From Silene noctiflora (taxonomy: Eukaryota > Streptophyta > Magnoliopsida > Caryophyllales > Caryophyllaceae): DNA of 44,165 bases. Every line of letters starts with the position of its first letter. The stretch's first letter is position 1. Both the position numbers and the translations under genes were made by a program. Of the stretch, positions 35,851 to 44,165 are shown piece by piece. The stretch covers positions 73,872-118,036 of the forward strand of contig VHZZ01000042.1 of NCBI GenBank assembly GCA_009801015.1. The letters run 5' to 3'. The notes under the pieces are model-generated. The model searched no databases. It saw only the letters and a list, made by a program, of their open reading frames with translations, and was not told where the DNA came from.

Positions 35851-37250
35851 AGTTTCCTTCCACGCATTATCCTCTGCCTGCAGTACAGTTTTGATCCAGC
35901 CCGCCACTTTACATGTACTGTTTATCTATTCATTATCTTGTAGGTCAGTAAGATATCAGTCATGTCGCGTATGTCCACAAACAAAAAAAGAAGAATCAGG
36001 TGGTGCCATTGAGTGATACCGAATCTCGGTACTATTCTCATATATATCCAAAATATATGGACCCGTAGCATGCGAGAGGGCGATAATGAAACTCATTAAC
36101 ACCAGATGGTAGTCTATCATTCTCCATAATAAAATAGTTATGAATTCTTGCTTTATCCAAAAGCGAATGATGAAAATGAGTCACGGAGCTATGACAAGTG
36201 GATTCCGTGATAATTTACTCTCTCTCTCTACAATGTGTGAAGAGCCGCACACTCCGATCCTGTAGATTAGACATTTTCTATATCTGCATAGTTTGTAATA
36301 AGTAAAGTGTGTAAATGTCAAACTTCAAGGTTTCTTTATATACCGGGTTGGGTTGGGCTGGGCTGTTGCTAGGGAATAAACCGGGTGGGCCAGAGTAAGT
36401 TAGCCCGTGTTAATGGTCATCTCTACTGCTACTAGACTGTGATAACCCTAACTAGGGTTTTGACTTTTGAGACAGACGCCGTCTTAAGACCCAATGGGTG
36501 CGATAAAAATACGGGACCGTTGTACATTGGGATGTTTGACAACAAGGATCAACCTTTAGAGTAGCAGTCATTATCAGTATTTGGTTTTCAAATCAGCAAT
36601 AGTAGTAATTAGTAAAGGGAGGGCGAGAATAACGGCGATAATTATGGTAATAATTAATCATTTGTGAGACATACAAACCCAGGTGTTTTTAAATTAAAAT
36701 TAAAATTGGTACATCAAAAACCTCAATCAAATTGACCTTAAAAACATATCCACATGACTGGATTCCTACCACTACCTAATGTTCCATTCCCCTCCTTTTA
36801 AAGGATACTCTTACACCTAATCTTACGGAATAAAGCTCTTAATCTCCTGATTAGCTCCGCGATATAATGTCATCGAGCGATATTGAGTCTAAATATGGTA
36901 GCATGAACTCAATATTATTGAATGACGCTATCTCATTTTTCATACTAGTGTAACTGTAGTCATATTTTGTAAAGGGATCATGGGGCCGGAAATTTCGCAA
37001 TTAGAGTTTTGTAAAATAAATAAAATTAGTAAGTCATCAAGTAAGTCTGAAATGCGAATTTTCTTTCTTTTATCTTCCAGATTTGGATAATCTTGAATAC
37101 GAGTACGTAAAATAAATGTCAAAAGGTACCAAATATCAAGTGTAAATTGTAATACAGCCATGGAAAAAAGTTCTTAGGTCAATATATGGAGTCCTGTGTA
37201 CTAAAAAAAAAATTAAAAAAAAAAATGAGGTCTCAAATATGAATGTACGA
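35851..37250. other. Intergenic DNA
   Basis: Apart from the repeat block at 36293-36565, no gene or structured element was recognised. Confidence 0.45.
36293..36565. repeat. Continuation of the right flanking repeat
   Basis: The blocks TAATAAGTAAAGTG...CTTCAAGGTTTCTTTATA and ACATTGGGATGTTTGACAAC then AAGGATCAACC match 31858-31910 and 32255-32292 in order. Between them is a GGGTTGGGTTGGGCTGGGCT run near 36345-36365 that is not shared. Confidence 0.5.
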
Positions 37251-37259
37251 GTGTATTAT

Positions 37260-37573
37260 CAGTAAGTGGATTATACATCTGATGTACTACATCAGATGTT
37301 ATAGTTTCTGAGCATTTAGATAAAGTTTTCGAGTTTTGTTTTAAAAATTATGAGTTTTGTTATAAAGTTTATGAGTTCATTTACTTAAACATTAAACTCA
37401 AAAAATTATATTATAACTCAAAAACTTAACATATAAGCTCAGAAAAATTTGAGTTTTGACGTTATAAATCTAAAATGAAATTTATAAACTTTATAAAGCT
37501 CAAANAAANTACACAGAAACTCAAAAATTCACTAAGTGTGAGGTAGTACATCAGATGTATAATCTTTTTTCTC
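37260..37573. mobile_element. Mutator-like MITE with 9-bp target duplication
   Basis: A perfect 22-bp inverted repeat, starting GATTATACATCTGATGTACT, lies at 37269-37290 and 37543-37564. GTGTATTAT occurs exactly at 37251-37259 and 37574-37582 and would be the target duplication. The interior is made of GAGTTTTG and CAAAACTC-type stretches in both orientations. Two undetermined bases (37505 and 37509) lie inside it, suggesting a hard-to-sequence hairpin. Confidence 0.8.
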
Positions 37574-37582
37574 GTGTATTAT

Positions 37583-38582
37583 GCATTGTGATCTGTATTG
37601 AATTTTCATTAATAAAGCTTGTAAATTCGGTGGCCAAACTGGAGGCCCGGTTCCACCGCTCGTGGCCTTAAACACCCCTGTCCATACCATCAGCATGTGC
37701 TAGTATTTGGAGTTTTACAGATAAAACGGCTATTCCGTCTTAAGTCATGCCTATTATTCCCGATTTAAAAATACCTCACTAGATTGCTTAATTTATTCAT
37801 AGCACAACAAAGTTGAGATGTTATCTACTACTATAAATATGTGACTTTACGCCTCCGCCTTCCTTGTCACACTTGCATTACGAGATAATGGCTCACTACT
37901 GATAAGTGGACCAAAATCAGGGTGAATGATTAAATTGCCTCTTAATAACATTTTAAAAATGGAAACGTAAATAAAAATTGCTTAAAATGATAAGGTAATA
38001 AATAATTGAGATGCCCCAAAATGAATACATAATCAAACTAGGGAGTATAGGCTTGTTTTACAAATACGAGCAACTTTTATTTTCCGCTTCTTTTACCATT
38101 TTTGAGGAATAATTTCATTTCTTTCTAATTTTCTATCATTAATAAATCGGTTTTTTTATCATGTTCCCATTATTGTAATTATAAGTTAAGACTAACTAAA
38201 TTTGTATGATTAAAAATGTTACTGTACAAATTAATATATATGCGAGAACAAATGATGAGTAATTGTATTAAATCGTATTTTAAAAGGTATTTTTAAGTTG
38301 TAGGGATAAATAAATTAGATAAAATGACTAATTTGATTTAAACGACCTCAAAAGACTAATTAGCTGAAAGGAGAAGGTAAATAATAAAAGTCGTATCTAA
38401 AAAACCGAAAAACTTCGTTAGAAGTAAATACAAATACAGTATAAGACTATAAGACACAATTTAATTTAATTTTTAACAAACAAAACCACACTATAGTACA
38501 CTCCACTAATCAATTTACCTTCCGTACCGTGACTGAGATTGCCTCTGCTATCGGTAGGGAATAATTCTCGTCAACATAGTGA
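37583..38582. other. Intergenic DNA 3' of the inhibitor-domain gene
   Basis: AT-rich; no coding sequence or clear repeat is recognised. The last part probably holds the 3' UTR of the minus-strand gene ending at 38583. Confidence 0.45.
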
Positions 38583-39200
38583 TTAAGAACCAACAGAAGC
38601 AGCAAAACTATTAACCAAAGCAAGAGCATTACTAGTAAACTCCTTAACACTCCCTACATTATCACACACCTCATTTTTCACAGGACAATCTTCCACGTCA
38701 GCAAACCCATCTGTACACGTGTCTTCATTAGTCAACGCAGCACTCATCCACGTCTGCACGTTGCTGAGTTGGAACCTTACTGCCTCCGCCCCGCTGGACC
38801 CGGGTCCCAGCCGGCCCATTTGCCTAAGAGACCCGCGCATCTGGTCTACAGCGTCGCTGAATAATGAGGCGCAGTCGTGGACAGCTGACGCGACCCGGTG
38901 GTCTGGCTGGTAGTCGGTCCGTCGGGTCACGTTGGAGATGGCGGAGAGGGCGTGTTTGGCTCGGACTAGGGTGACGCCGATGGCTATGCGAGCGAGTTGG
39001 GCTGGGTCTGTGCGGACGTAGGTTGCATAGCGAGAGAGGGAGGTGAAGCAGACGTCTGGGTAGAGGGTGGCATTGCAGCTTGACCGGATGAAGTCGAACG
39101 GGTTTGTGGTTGGGGTTGGGGTTTCGGCCGAGACGGTGGCGAAGAGGAGGAGGATGGAGAGAAGAAGAGGGAAAGTGAGGGAATTTAGTTGGAATTCCAT
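38583..39200 (-). CDS. Secreted pectin methylesterase/invertase inhibitor-domain protein
   Basis: This single-exon gene encodes 205 residues. The start at 39200 lies in a good plant context (CCACCATGG) and opens into a signal peptide (hydrophobic residues about 9-22, likely cleavage after VSA at 25). An upstream in-frame ATG at 39329 lies before the putative TATA box and is rejected. The mature protein has the PMEI fold signature: C42 and C51 as the first disulfide pair and C110 with C162 as the probable second, the latter in the conserved WMSAALTNEDTCTDGF. C172 and C179 are extra. Potential N-glycosylation sites are N43 (NAT) and N90 (NVT). Family members act in the cell wall or vacuole, inhibiting pectin methylesterases or invertases. 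Sequence alone does not decide which enzyme. The gene is much more GC-rich than its surroundings. Confidence 0.9.
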   Translation of the reverse strand: MEFQLNSLTFPLLLSILLLFATVSAETPTPTTNPFDFIRSSCNATLYPDVCFTSLSRYATYVRTDPAQLARIAIGVTLVRAKHALSAISNVTRRTDYQPDHRVASAVHDCASLFSDAVDQMRGSLRQMGRLGPGSSGAEAVRFQLSNVQTWMSAALTNEDTCTDGFADVEDCPVKNEVCDNVGSVKEFTSNALALVNSFAASVGS

Positions 39201-39245
39201 GGTGGTTAAGGTAGTTTTAATGTGGGAGGATAATTTTATGTTGGT

Positions 39246-39258
39246 GTATATATAATGG
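39246..39258 (-). promoter_or_regulatory. TATA box of the inhibitor-domain gene
   Basis: On the minus strand CCATTATATATACACC lies about 50 bp upstream of the ATG at 39200. This spacing would place transcription start near 39215-39225 and a very short leader. Confidence 0.55.
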
Positions 39259-39259
39259 G

Positions 39260-40325
39260 ACTTGGGAATATAGTGTACACTTTTTGTGGGCAAATTAATT
39301 TCATTTAAGACAGGTATACAAAATGACAAAAGGTTAAGAAGACGGGTTAAATGTGTTCATGCTGAGTAAAACAAAGGCAGAAGAGAGAATTTTTCGGCTA
39401 AATGAGTTTCTTTGACAAATTAATTAGAGATTAGGGGTTGATTTCAAACTATAGGTAAAACCGCTAGTTAGCTAGTTAAACTAGCGACTTTACCTCGTTC
39501 CCAAACGTTAGCTTTGGGAAAAAAACAAAAGAGACTTGTGTTATATGCATATATAGGATGATATTTGACCTGTATGTTATATTATTAAGACGGATATTTC
39601 CGTGTTAATTAAGGAAGAGTGTATGCTCTTTTTGTGTATGTGAATGGAGAATGTGTGTGGGTGTTTTTTGCTTTATGATATGGTTGGTTGCTTGGCTTGC
39701 TTTGTTTGTTTGTTTCACACATTCACTTTCCTTTATTGTTGTTTTTGTATGAGATGGTGGAAAGTGTAGGGGTGGTAACTAGTGTATGTACTCATGTAGC
39801 ACCAAGTTGCACGCATACAAAACACTAACTAACTAGGCTAGCTAGGTTTTAGTATACCCGTTATTCCTTCTAATTCTTTACGTTTCTCGAATTATGTGAG
39901 AGCGATTTCACATTATGTAACTGGTGAAATGAGTTGAGGAGAAGAAATTAGTTAAGGAACACTCATGTAAATAAGAAATATATATAAATCGATTTTACAT
40001 AACCGTTTATTGTAAAAGTAATTGTTATTGTTATTTCTCATTGTTATACTCCGTAACTTATAAAGATGGCGACCAGGTACTTTTATGCAATTATTTCAGT
40101 AAACAAAAGACGGGATTACAATGTGAAATTGTTTTACAACGAGTAATCTTTTAGCTCTTCGTATCCAATTAGCCTTTGGATTCCTTAGCTTCTGCCCTAC
40201 ATGCAATTAAACTAGTTAAGGAACAGTCATGTATGTATTATAAAGACGTCTTTGCAACTGCTTTCTAAGATTATTGATTGATGCAAATCCGCATATTCCT
40301 GACAGTAACAACTCGGACTATAACT
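39260..40325. other. Intergenic DNA upstream of the inhibitor-domain gene
   Basis: No gene or structured repeat is recognised. It includes the likely distal promoter of the minus-strand gene. Confidence 0.4.
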
Positions 40326-40329
40326 ATAC

Positions 40330-40510
40330 AATATATACTTAAAATCTTCTGTAAAACGGTTTTATAATATTACATTTTAAAATCATATAACAAAAGACCT
40401 TAATTATATCCTTATTATAAAAGTTGTGATTGGTAGAAATTATATTATATTAGTGGCGTGTTTTAGGTAAATAATCTTACGTAAAACGGTTTTATATAAG
40501 AATTGTTGGG
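40330..40510. mobile_element. MITE with GTAAAACGGTTTTATA ends
   Basis: The two ends both carry the palindromic motif GTAAAACGGTTTTATA (about 40351-40366 and 40480-40495). The interior (AATATTACATTTTAAAATCA, TAAATAATC) matches the interrupted element at 27818. It has no coding capacity and its boundaries are approximate. Confidence 0.6.
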
Positions 40511-42077
40511 GAGGATGAATGGGTGTGAAGTAAGTATGTAGCCAAATAGACTTTGATTCTATCATTTAGATGATATGGGATGACATTTATTATTATCCAC
40601 AAAATTAATATGTGTACTGCAATCAATCATATATTCATATCATGCAATTTTGTACCTTTTATTTGCATTAATTGTCATTTTTGTAATTGTCTCCATTATC
40701 TTCAATTCATGCCAAATGCCAATGTGTCTTAGACGCATGAAATACCATGCAAGGAGATCGAGGGGCTACTCTACGCTTAAGAACCGGTACATGTCTCCCC
40801 AAATATATCGTAATTCTCACTGGATGATAATGAATTTTTCCGAAATTATTTTATTTTATCCCTTAACTAGGAAGCTTAACGACTATAAAATAATGAACGA
40901 TCGAGGGACGAATATATGGTTGTAGTAATATATAATTGGCAATTTGGCGACTGAAATATTTCATCGGGAGACTGATATCAATCCCCAAATTAGTGATTGA
41001 AAATATTGTCGCGCAATTGAAATTAGTCTTCAATTTGGCGATTGCATCATGAGATTGTTGAAGCATTAGATACAACAAATATTAAGTTCGAATTGTCCTT
41101 CCTTCATATTGAATCGACGTTTGCGTGGTCGGCAATATGTGATGACAAGGTGAATAGTAAATAGTAAATAGTAAATCCTCATAATACAAGCCATAAATTA
41201 AATGATTGAATTGAATTGGAGTTTGATGTGTGAAAACAACACAAAGCCGCAATGTATCATGTATGTACGTACACCATGGCTGTTATGATGCATGCATGCA
41301 TGCATGCATGCATACAAATTCAAGTTACATTATCCCGTGAACTCAATGTTTTAATGCATGAGAATTGAGAATTATTGAGAAAAAGGGGGAATTGAATAAC
41401 TGTTGTGCATATGAATGATAATACGATGAATGAATGGCATTGAAATTGATTGACGTTAAATTTGTAATGCATTCACGTGAAAGAGCTATATACACAATGC
41501 ATGGCCAGCAGTGTCTTTTGGCATTTGGCTATAACTATAATCTTCACATGCATATTGTATTATCAACTACCTGGGCCACCATACCAGAGTAGTTCGATTA
41601 TCAGATACTTCCAGACCAACTTTTTCTTAAGAATGCTCACAATAATTAAATTAATTATCCCGAGTATATGTGATAGTCCGGCCGTTATGTTTTGATCTTA
41701 TAGGATGAAACACTAAATTAATTAAGAGAATAATTTTAGATTTGGACTAAGAAATACTAATGTAAAACAAAAATAATTGATATGGATGTTTTGTCACTAC
41801 TGCCGAAAACTAAAATCTGAGATAAATTATCTGATCTCATATACCGAGTGTTTTATTTAATTACCTCATTTAATGTTACAAAATTATGGTGATTATGTTT
41901 TACAGCACAATAGCCACGTAAAAACAATTACGAGTATTTTAACCCTGATGTCTTATACATAAACTTTACTAATACATGGATAAGGGTTTTTCACAAATTT
42001 ATCGTAAAACAGAATCTTTTAAAAAATCACTTTTATCCAAAAATAGGATTGTATTTAGAAAAACCGTCTTACACAAG
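40511..42077. other. AT-rich intergenic DNA
   Basis: No gene supported. It contains a GTAAATA triplication near 41155-41173 and the GCAT microsatellite listed separately. Confidence 0.45.
41288..41313. repeat. ATGC tetranucleotide microsatellite
   Basis: About six uninterrupted ATGC units. GCATGC is self-complementary, so the tract can form a hairpin. Confidence 0.95.
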
Positions 42078-42225
42078 ATCTGAACTGAACTTATAGGATT
42101 TGAACTGATCTGAACTGAACTTATTGGATCTGAACTGAACCGAACTTATAGGATCTGAACTGAACTAAACTTATAAGATCTGAACTTAACTGAACTTATA
42201 GGATCTTAACTGAACTTACATGATC
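42078..42225. repeat. Minisatellite block 1, about 20-bp unit
   Basis: Head-to-tail copies of a unit close to GATCTGAACTGAACTTATAG, with variants such as an added CCGAAC or GATTTGAACT. About seven imperfect units are present. Confidence 0.88.
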
Positions 42226-42256
42226 CGTTAAATTAATTAATTTAACTTTATTAACT

Positions 42257-42279
42257 TTATTATTATTATTATTATTATT

Positions 42280-42318
<39 letters not shown>

Positions 42319-42403
42319 ATTAGGTAAGAAAACCTTATTATTATTGTTATTGTAATTATTATTGTTATTACTATTATTGTTGTTGTTGTTGTTGTTGTTA
42401 TGC
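42257..42403. repeat. Compound TTA/TTG microsatellite
   Basis: (TTA)n at 42257-42281 passes directly into (TTG)n to about 42318. A second mixed TTA/TTG tract runs from about 42335 to 42400. Read on the minus strand it gives poly-Asn, which is an artefact. Confidence 0.93.
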
Positions 42404-42687
42404 AAAATTTTATTGAGATTAAACAAAAAAATTACAAGAAATTAGTGGGCAGTCAAGAGAAAACATTGATAAGAAAATATAGTCTAAAACGCAAGGTAAG
42501 ATAATAACATTTTTCCGCTTTATATAAATTGGGTTGTTCATATATTATACTATGATTACATTACGATAAAAAATAATGAGAGGAGTGATAATTTTGTTTT
42601 AAAAACATAAAGTATATATGTATTGAATAATTAATGTCAAATATTTTTGCATCGATTTGTAAAAATAATACTCCGTATATAAGTTTT

Positions 42688-42882
42688 CTGAACTGAATTT
42701 ATAGGATCTGAACTGAACTGAACTTATAGAATCTGAACTGAACTGAACTTATAGGAACTGAACTGAACTTATAGGATATGAACTGATCTGAACTTATAGG
42801 ATTTGAACTGAACTGAATTTATAGGATCTGAACTGAACTTATAGGATCTTAACTGAACAGAACTGAACTTATAGGATCTAAA
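42688..42882. repeat. Minisatellite block 2, same unit as block 1
   Basis: About ten imperfect units of ATCTGAACTGAACTTATAGG, in the same orientation as the block at 42078, about 460 bp away. Confidence 0.88.
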
Positions 42883-43352
42883 GTGAACTTAAGTTAAGTG
42901 ACTTTAAGTCCAAAAGAACATGACCTAACTCCATACCCTAATATAACTAACTTAACTTTAAATTATAATAAAATGAAATTACGGTTATCCAAATTAAAGT
43001 AAATTGGAACAAATAAACAATTGACATAATGTATCATACCGACCTAATACCCGACTCGATTATTCGATTATTCTAAATCTAGAAGAACAACAGCACTTTT
43101 GTTTATGGCAAAATCACGCGTGCAAATACAATGAGAATTAAATTAAAGAAGTAAGGGTGGCGCATGTTATGCAGTAAAAAGTGTGTATCCCACTAATCTC
43201 GCAGTCACATTTCTCCATTTAGCTTGCGGCTATACATTCCCATTCACTATTTTAATGTCTTAATGCATCATATCGTGCTTTGATCGAAATGATTATAGTC
43301 TATTTATTTATTAAAACTTCTTTATATCAAATTTCCAATTTATTATTCGCAT

Positions 43353-43490
43353 GCTTGTGACGGGTGTGAACACGTTACAAGCTTGTGACGTGAGACAAAG
43401 GATCACTCCTACTTGCCTCTCCCACTTGCAAGCTTGTCTCACGTCACAAGGTTGCGACGTGTTCACACCCGTTACAAATGAGAATTTGTG
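43353..43490. mobile_element. MITE of the GTGACG inverted-repeat family
   Basis: This 138-bp element is flanked by ATTCGCAT (43345-43352 and 43491-43498). The ends form a long imperfect hairpin: TTGTGACGGGTGTGAACACG on the left is complementary to CGTGTTCACACCCGTTACAA on the right, continuing AAGCTTGTGACGTGAGACAA. It is a relative of 29983-30113 and shares its CACAAATTCTC end with 27958. Confidence 0.8.
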
Positions 43491-43498
43491 ATTCGCAT

Positions 43499-44165
43499 AA
43501 TGGAGTGTAATAGTTAAAACTTGAGAGAAGTTTTTAAATGTCTTAGATTGAAACCAGCAAGAGAATATTGTGAGGTTTATGACCTGACTCCATACCTTTT
43601 AGATATCGAGTTTGCCACTCCCTTAATAAAAGTGATTCATTTATAGGCTATCGCGTATCATGATTTTAGGGATATTTTACCATCTACCCCGAGTTTTTCG
43701 GTATTCTATGTTATACCCCTACATTTTTTAAAATTCTATGGTGTACTCCAGAGTATCCTATATCGTGATCTTATTTATTATTTTTGTTAACTTAGTTTCT
43801 TAATTGGGCTATTAAATCGTCTATTTCCCATTCCAGTTTAATCGATAACCTAATCATTTACTTATTAGTTTGCCGAATTACTCATTGACCCACCAAATAG
43901 TATACGAATGAAACTAAAATTCATCAAATCTCCATTATAATATCATGCTTCATAACAAAGGTCGTTTTTAATAGTATTTTATGTTTATTAAAAGTGATTT
44001 GCGAGGCTTCTCATACAGAATGGTGATGCAACATTGTTGAGTTAGTCAGAATAAATGTCAAAGTACGATTGTTTGATACAATAAAGTTAACGGGGAGTTG
44101 AAGGAGATCATGATGTTATAGAGAAATAAGTAAGAAGTTTAGGATAATACTAATGTAGAATATAT
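43499..44165. other. AT-rich DNA to the window end
   Basis: No gene or repeat could be supported. Confidence 0.4.

Noticed and set aside
35395..35907. Minus-strand open frames with a possible retroelement-like C-terminal segment (HMIVWTERN)
   Set aside because: They are short, in different frames and broken in the homologous left repeat. The resemblance is too weak to name a LINE or reverse transcriptase remnant.
39201..39329. Upstream in-frame ATG giving a 248-residue inhibitor protein
   Set aside because: The extra 43 residues would precede the signal peptide and cross the putative TATA box; the ATG at 39200 has the better context.
42196..42426. Open frame encoding a poly-Asn protein on the minus strand
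   Set aside because: It is the translation of a TTA/TTG microsatellite and has no other coding signal.

Overview
The window is nuclear DNA from a flowering plant: AT-rich, with intron-rich genes, long homopolymer and microsatellite tracts, and many small inverted-repeat transposons (MITEs). The genes are typical of eudicots. The MITE and minisatellite content resembles Caryophyllales (spinach, beet, Silene and relatives), but that placement is inference. No prokaryotic-style operon, CRISPR array, rRNA or tRNA gene was seen, and no intact autonomous transposon.

Five protein-coding genes can be supported. (1) Minus strand, 6251 to 620: a six-exon membrane RING-H2 E3 ubiquitin ligase of the RIE1/At4g11680 type. 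Its fourth exon is a recent in-frame chimaera made by a 143-bp tandem duplication across an intron. (2) Plus strand, 9483 to 25197: the complete MED23 gene (Mediator tail subunit), 21 coding exons whose phases all fit to give 1,601 residues, including one probable GC-AG intron. (3) Plus strand, 28432-28827: a single-exon BAP31-like ER membrane protein of 131 residues. (4) Plus strand, 32731-35118: an intronless P-class pentatricopeptide repeat (PPR) protein of 795 residues, preceded by a 7-codon uORF whose stop overlaps the main start. (5) Minus strand, 39200-38583: a secreted pectin methylesterase/invertase inhibitor-domain protein of 205 residues.

The rest is intron and intergenic DNA shaped by small repeats. 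A Stowaway-like pair, Tourist/Harbinger-like elements, Mutator-like elements with 9-bp target duplications, a hAT-like foldback element and a 435-bp hairpin element are described individually. Some are nested inside one another. Diverged direct-repeat blocks of about 1.3 kb lie on both sides of the PPR gene, which suggests an old local duplication. From 39.3 kb to the end no gene was found, only MITEs, microsatellites and a roughly 20-bp minisatellite in two blocks.

The five genes belong to unrelated pathways (protein turnover, transcription, ER trafficking, organelle RNA, cell wall), so there is no sign of a functional cluster. I found no convincing new biological system. The strongest unusual feature is the chimaeric exon in the RING ligase gene.
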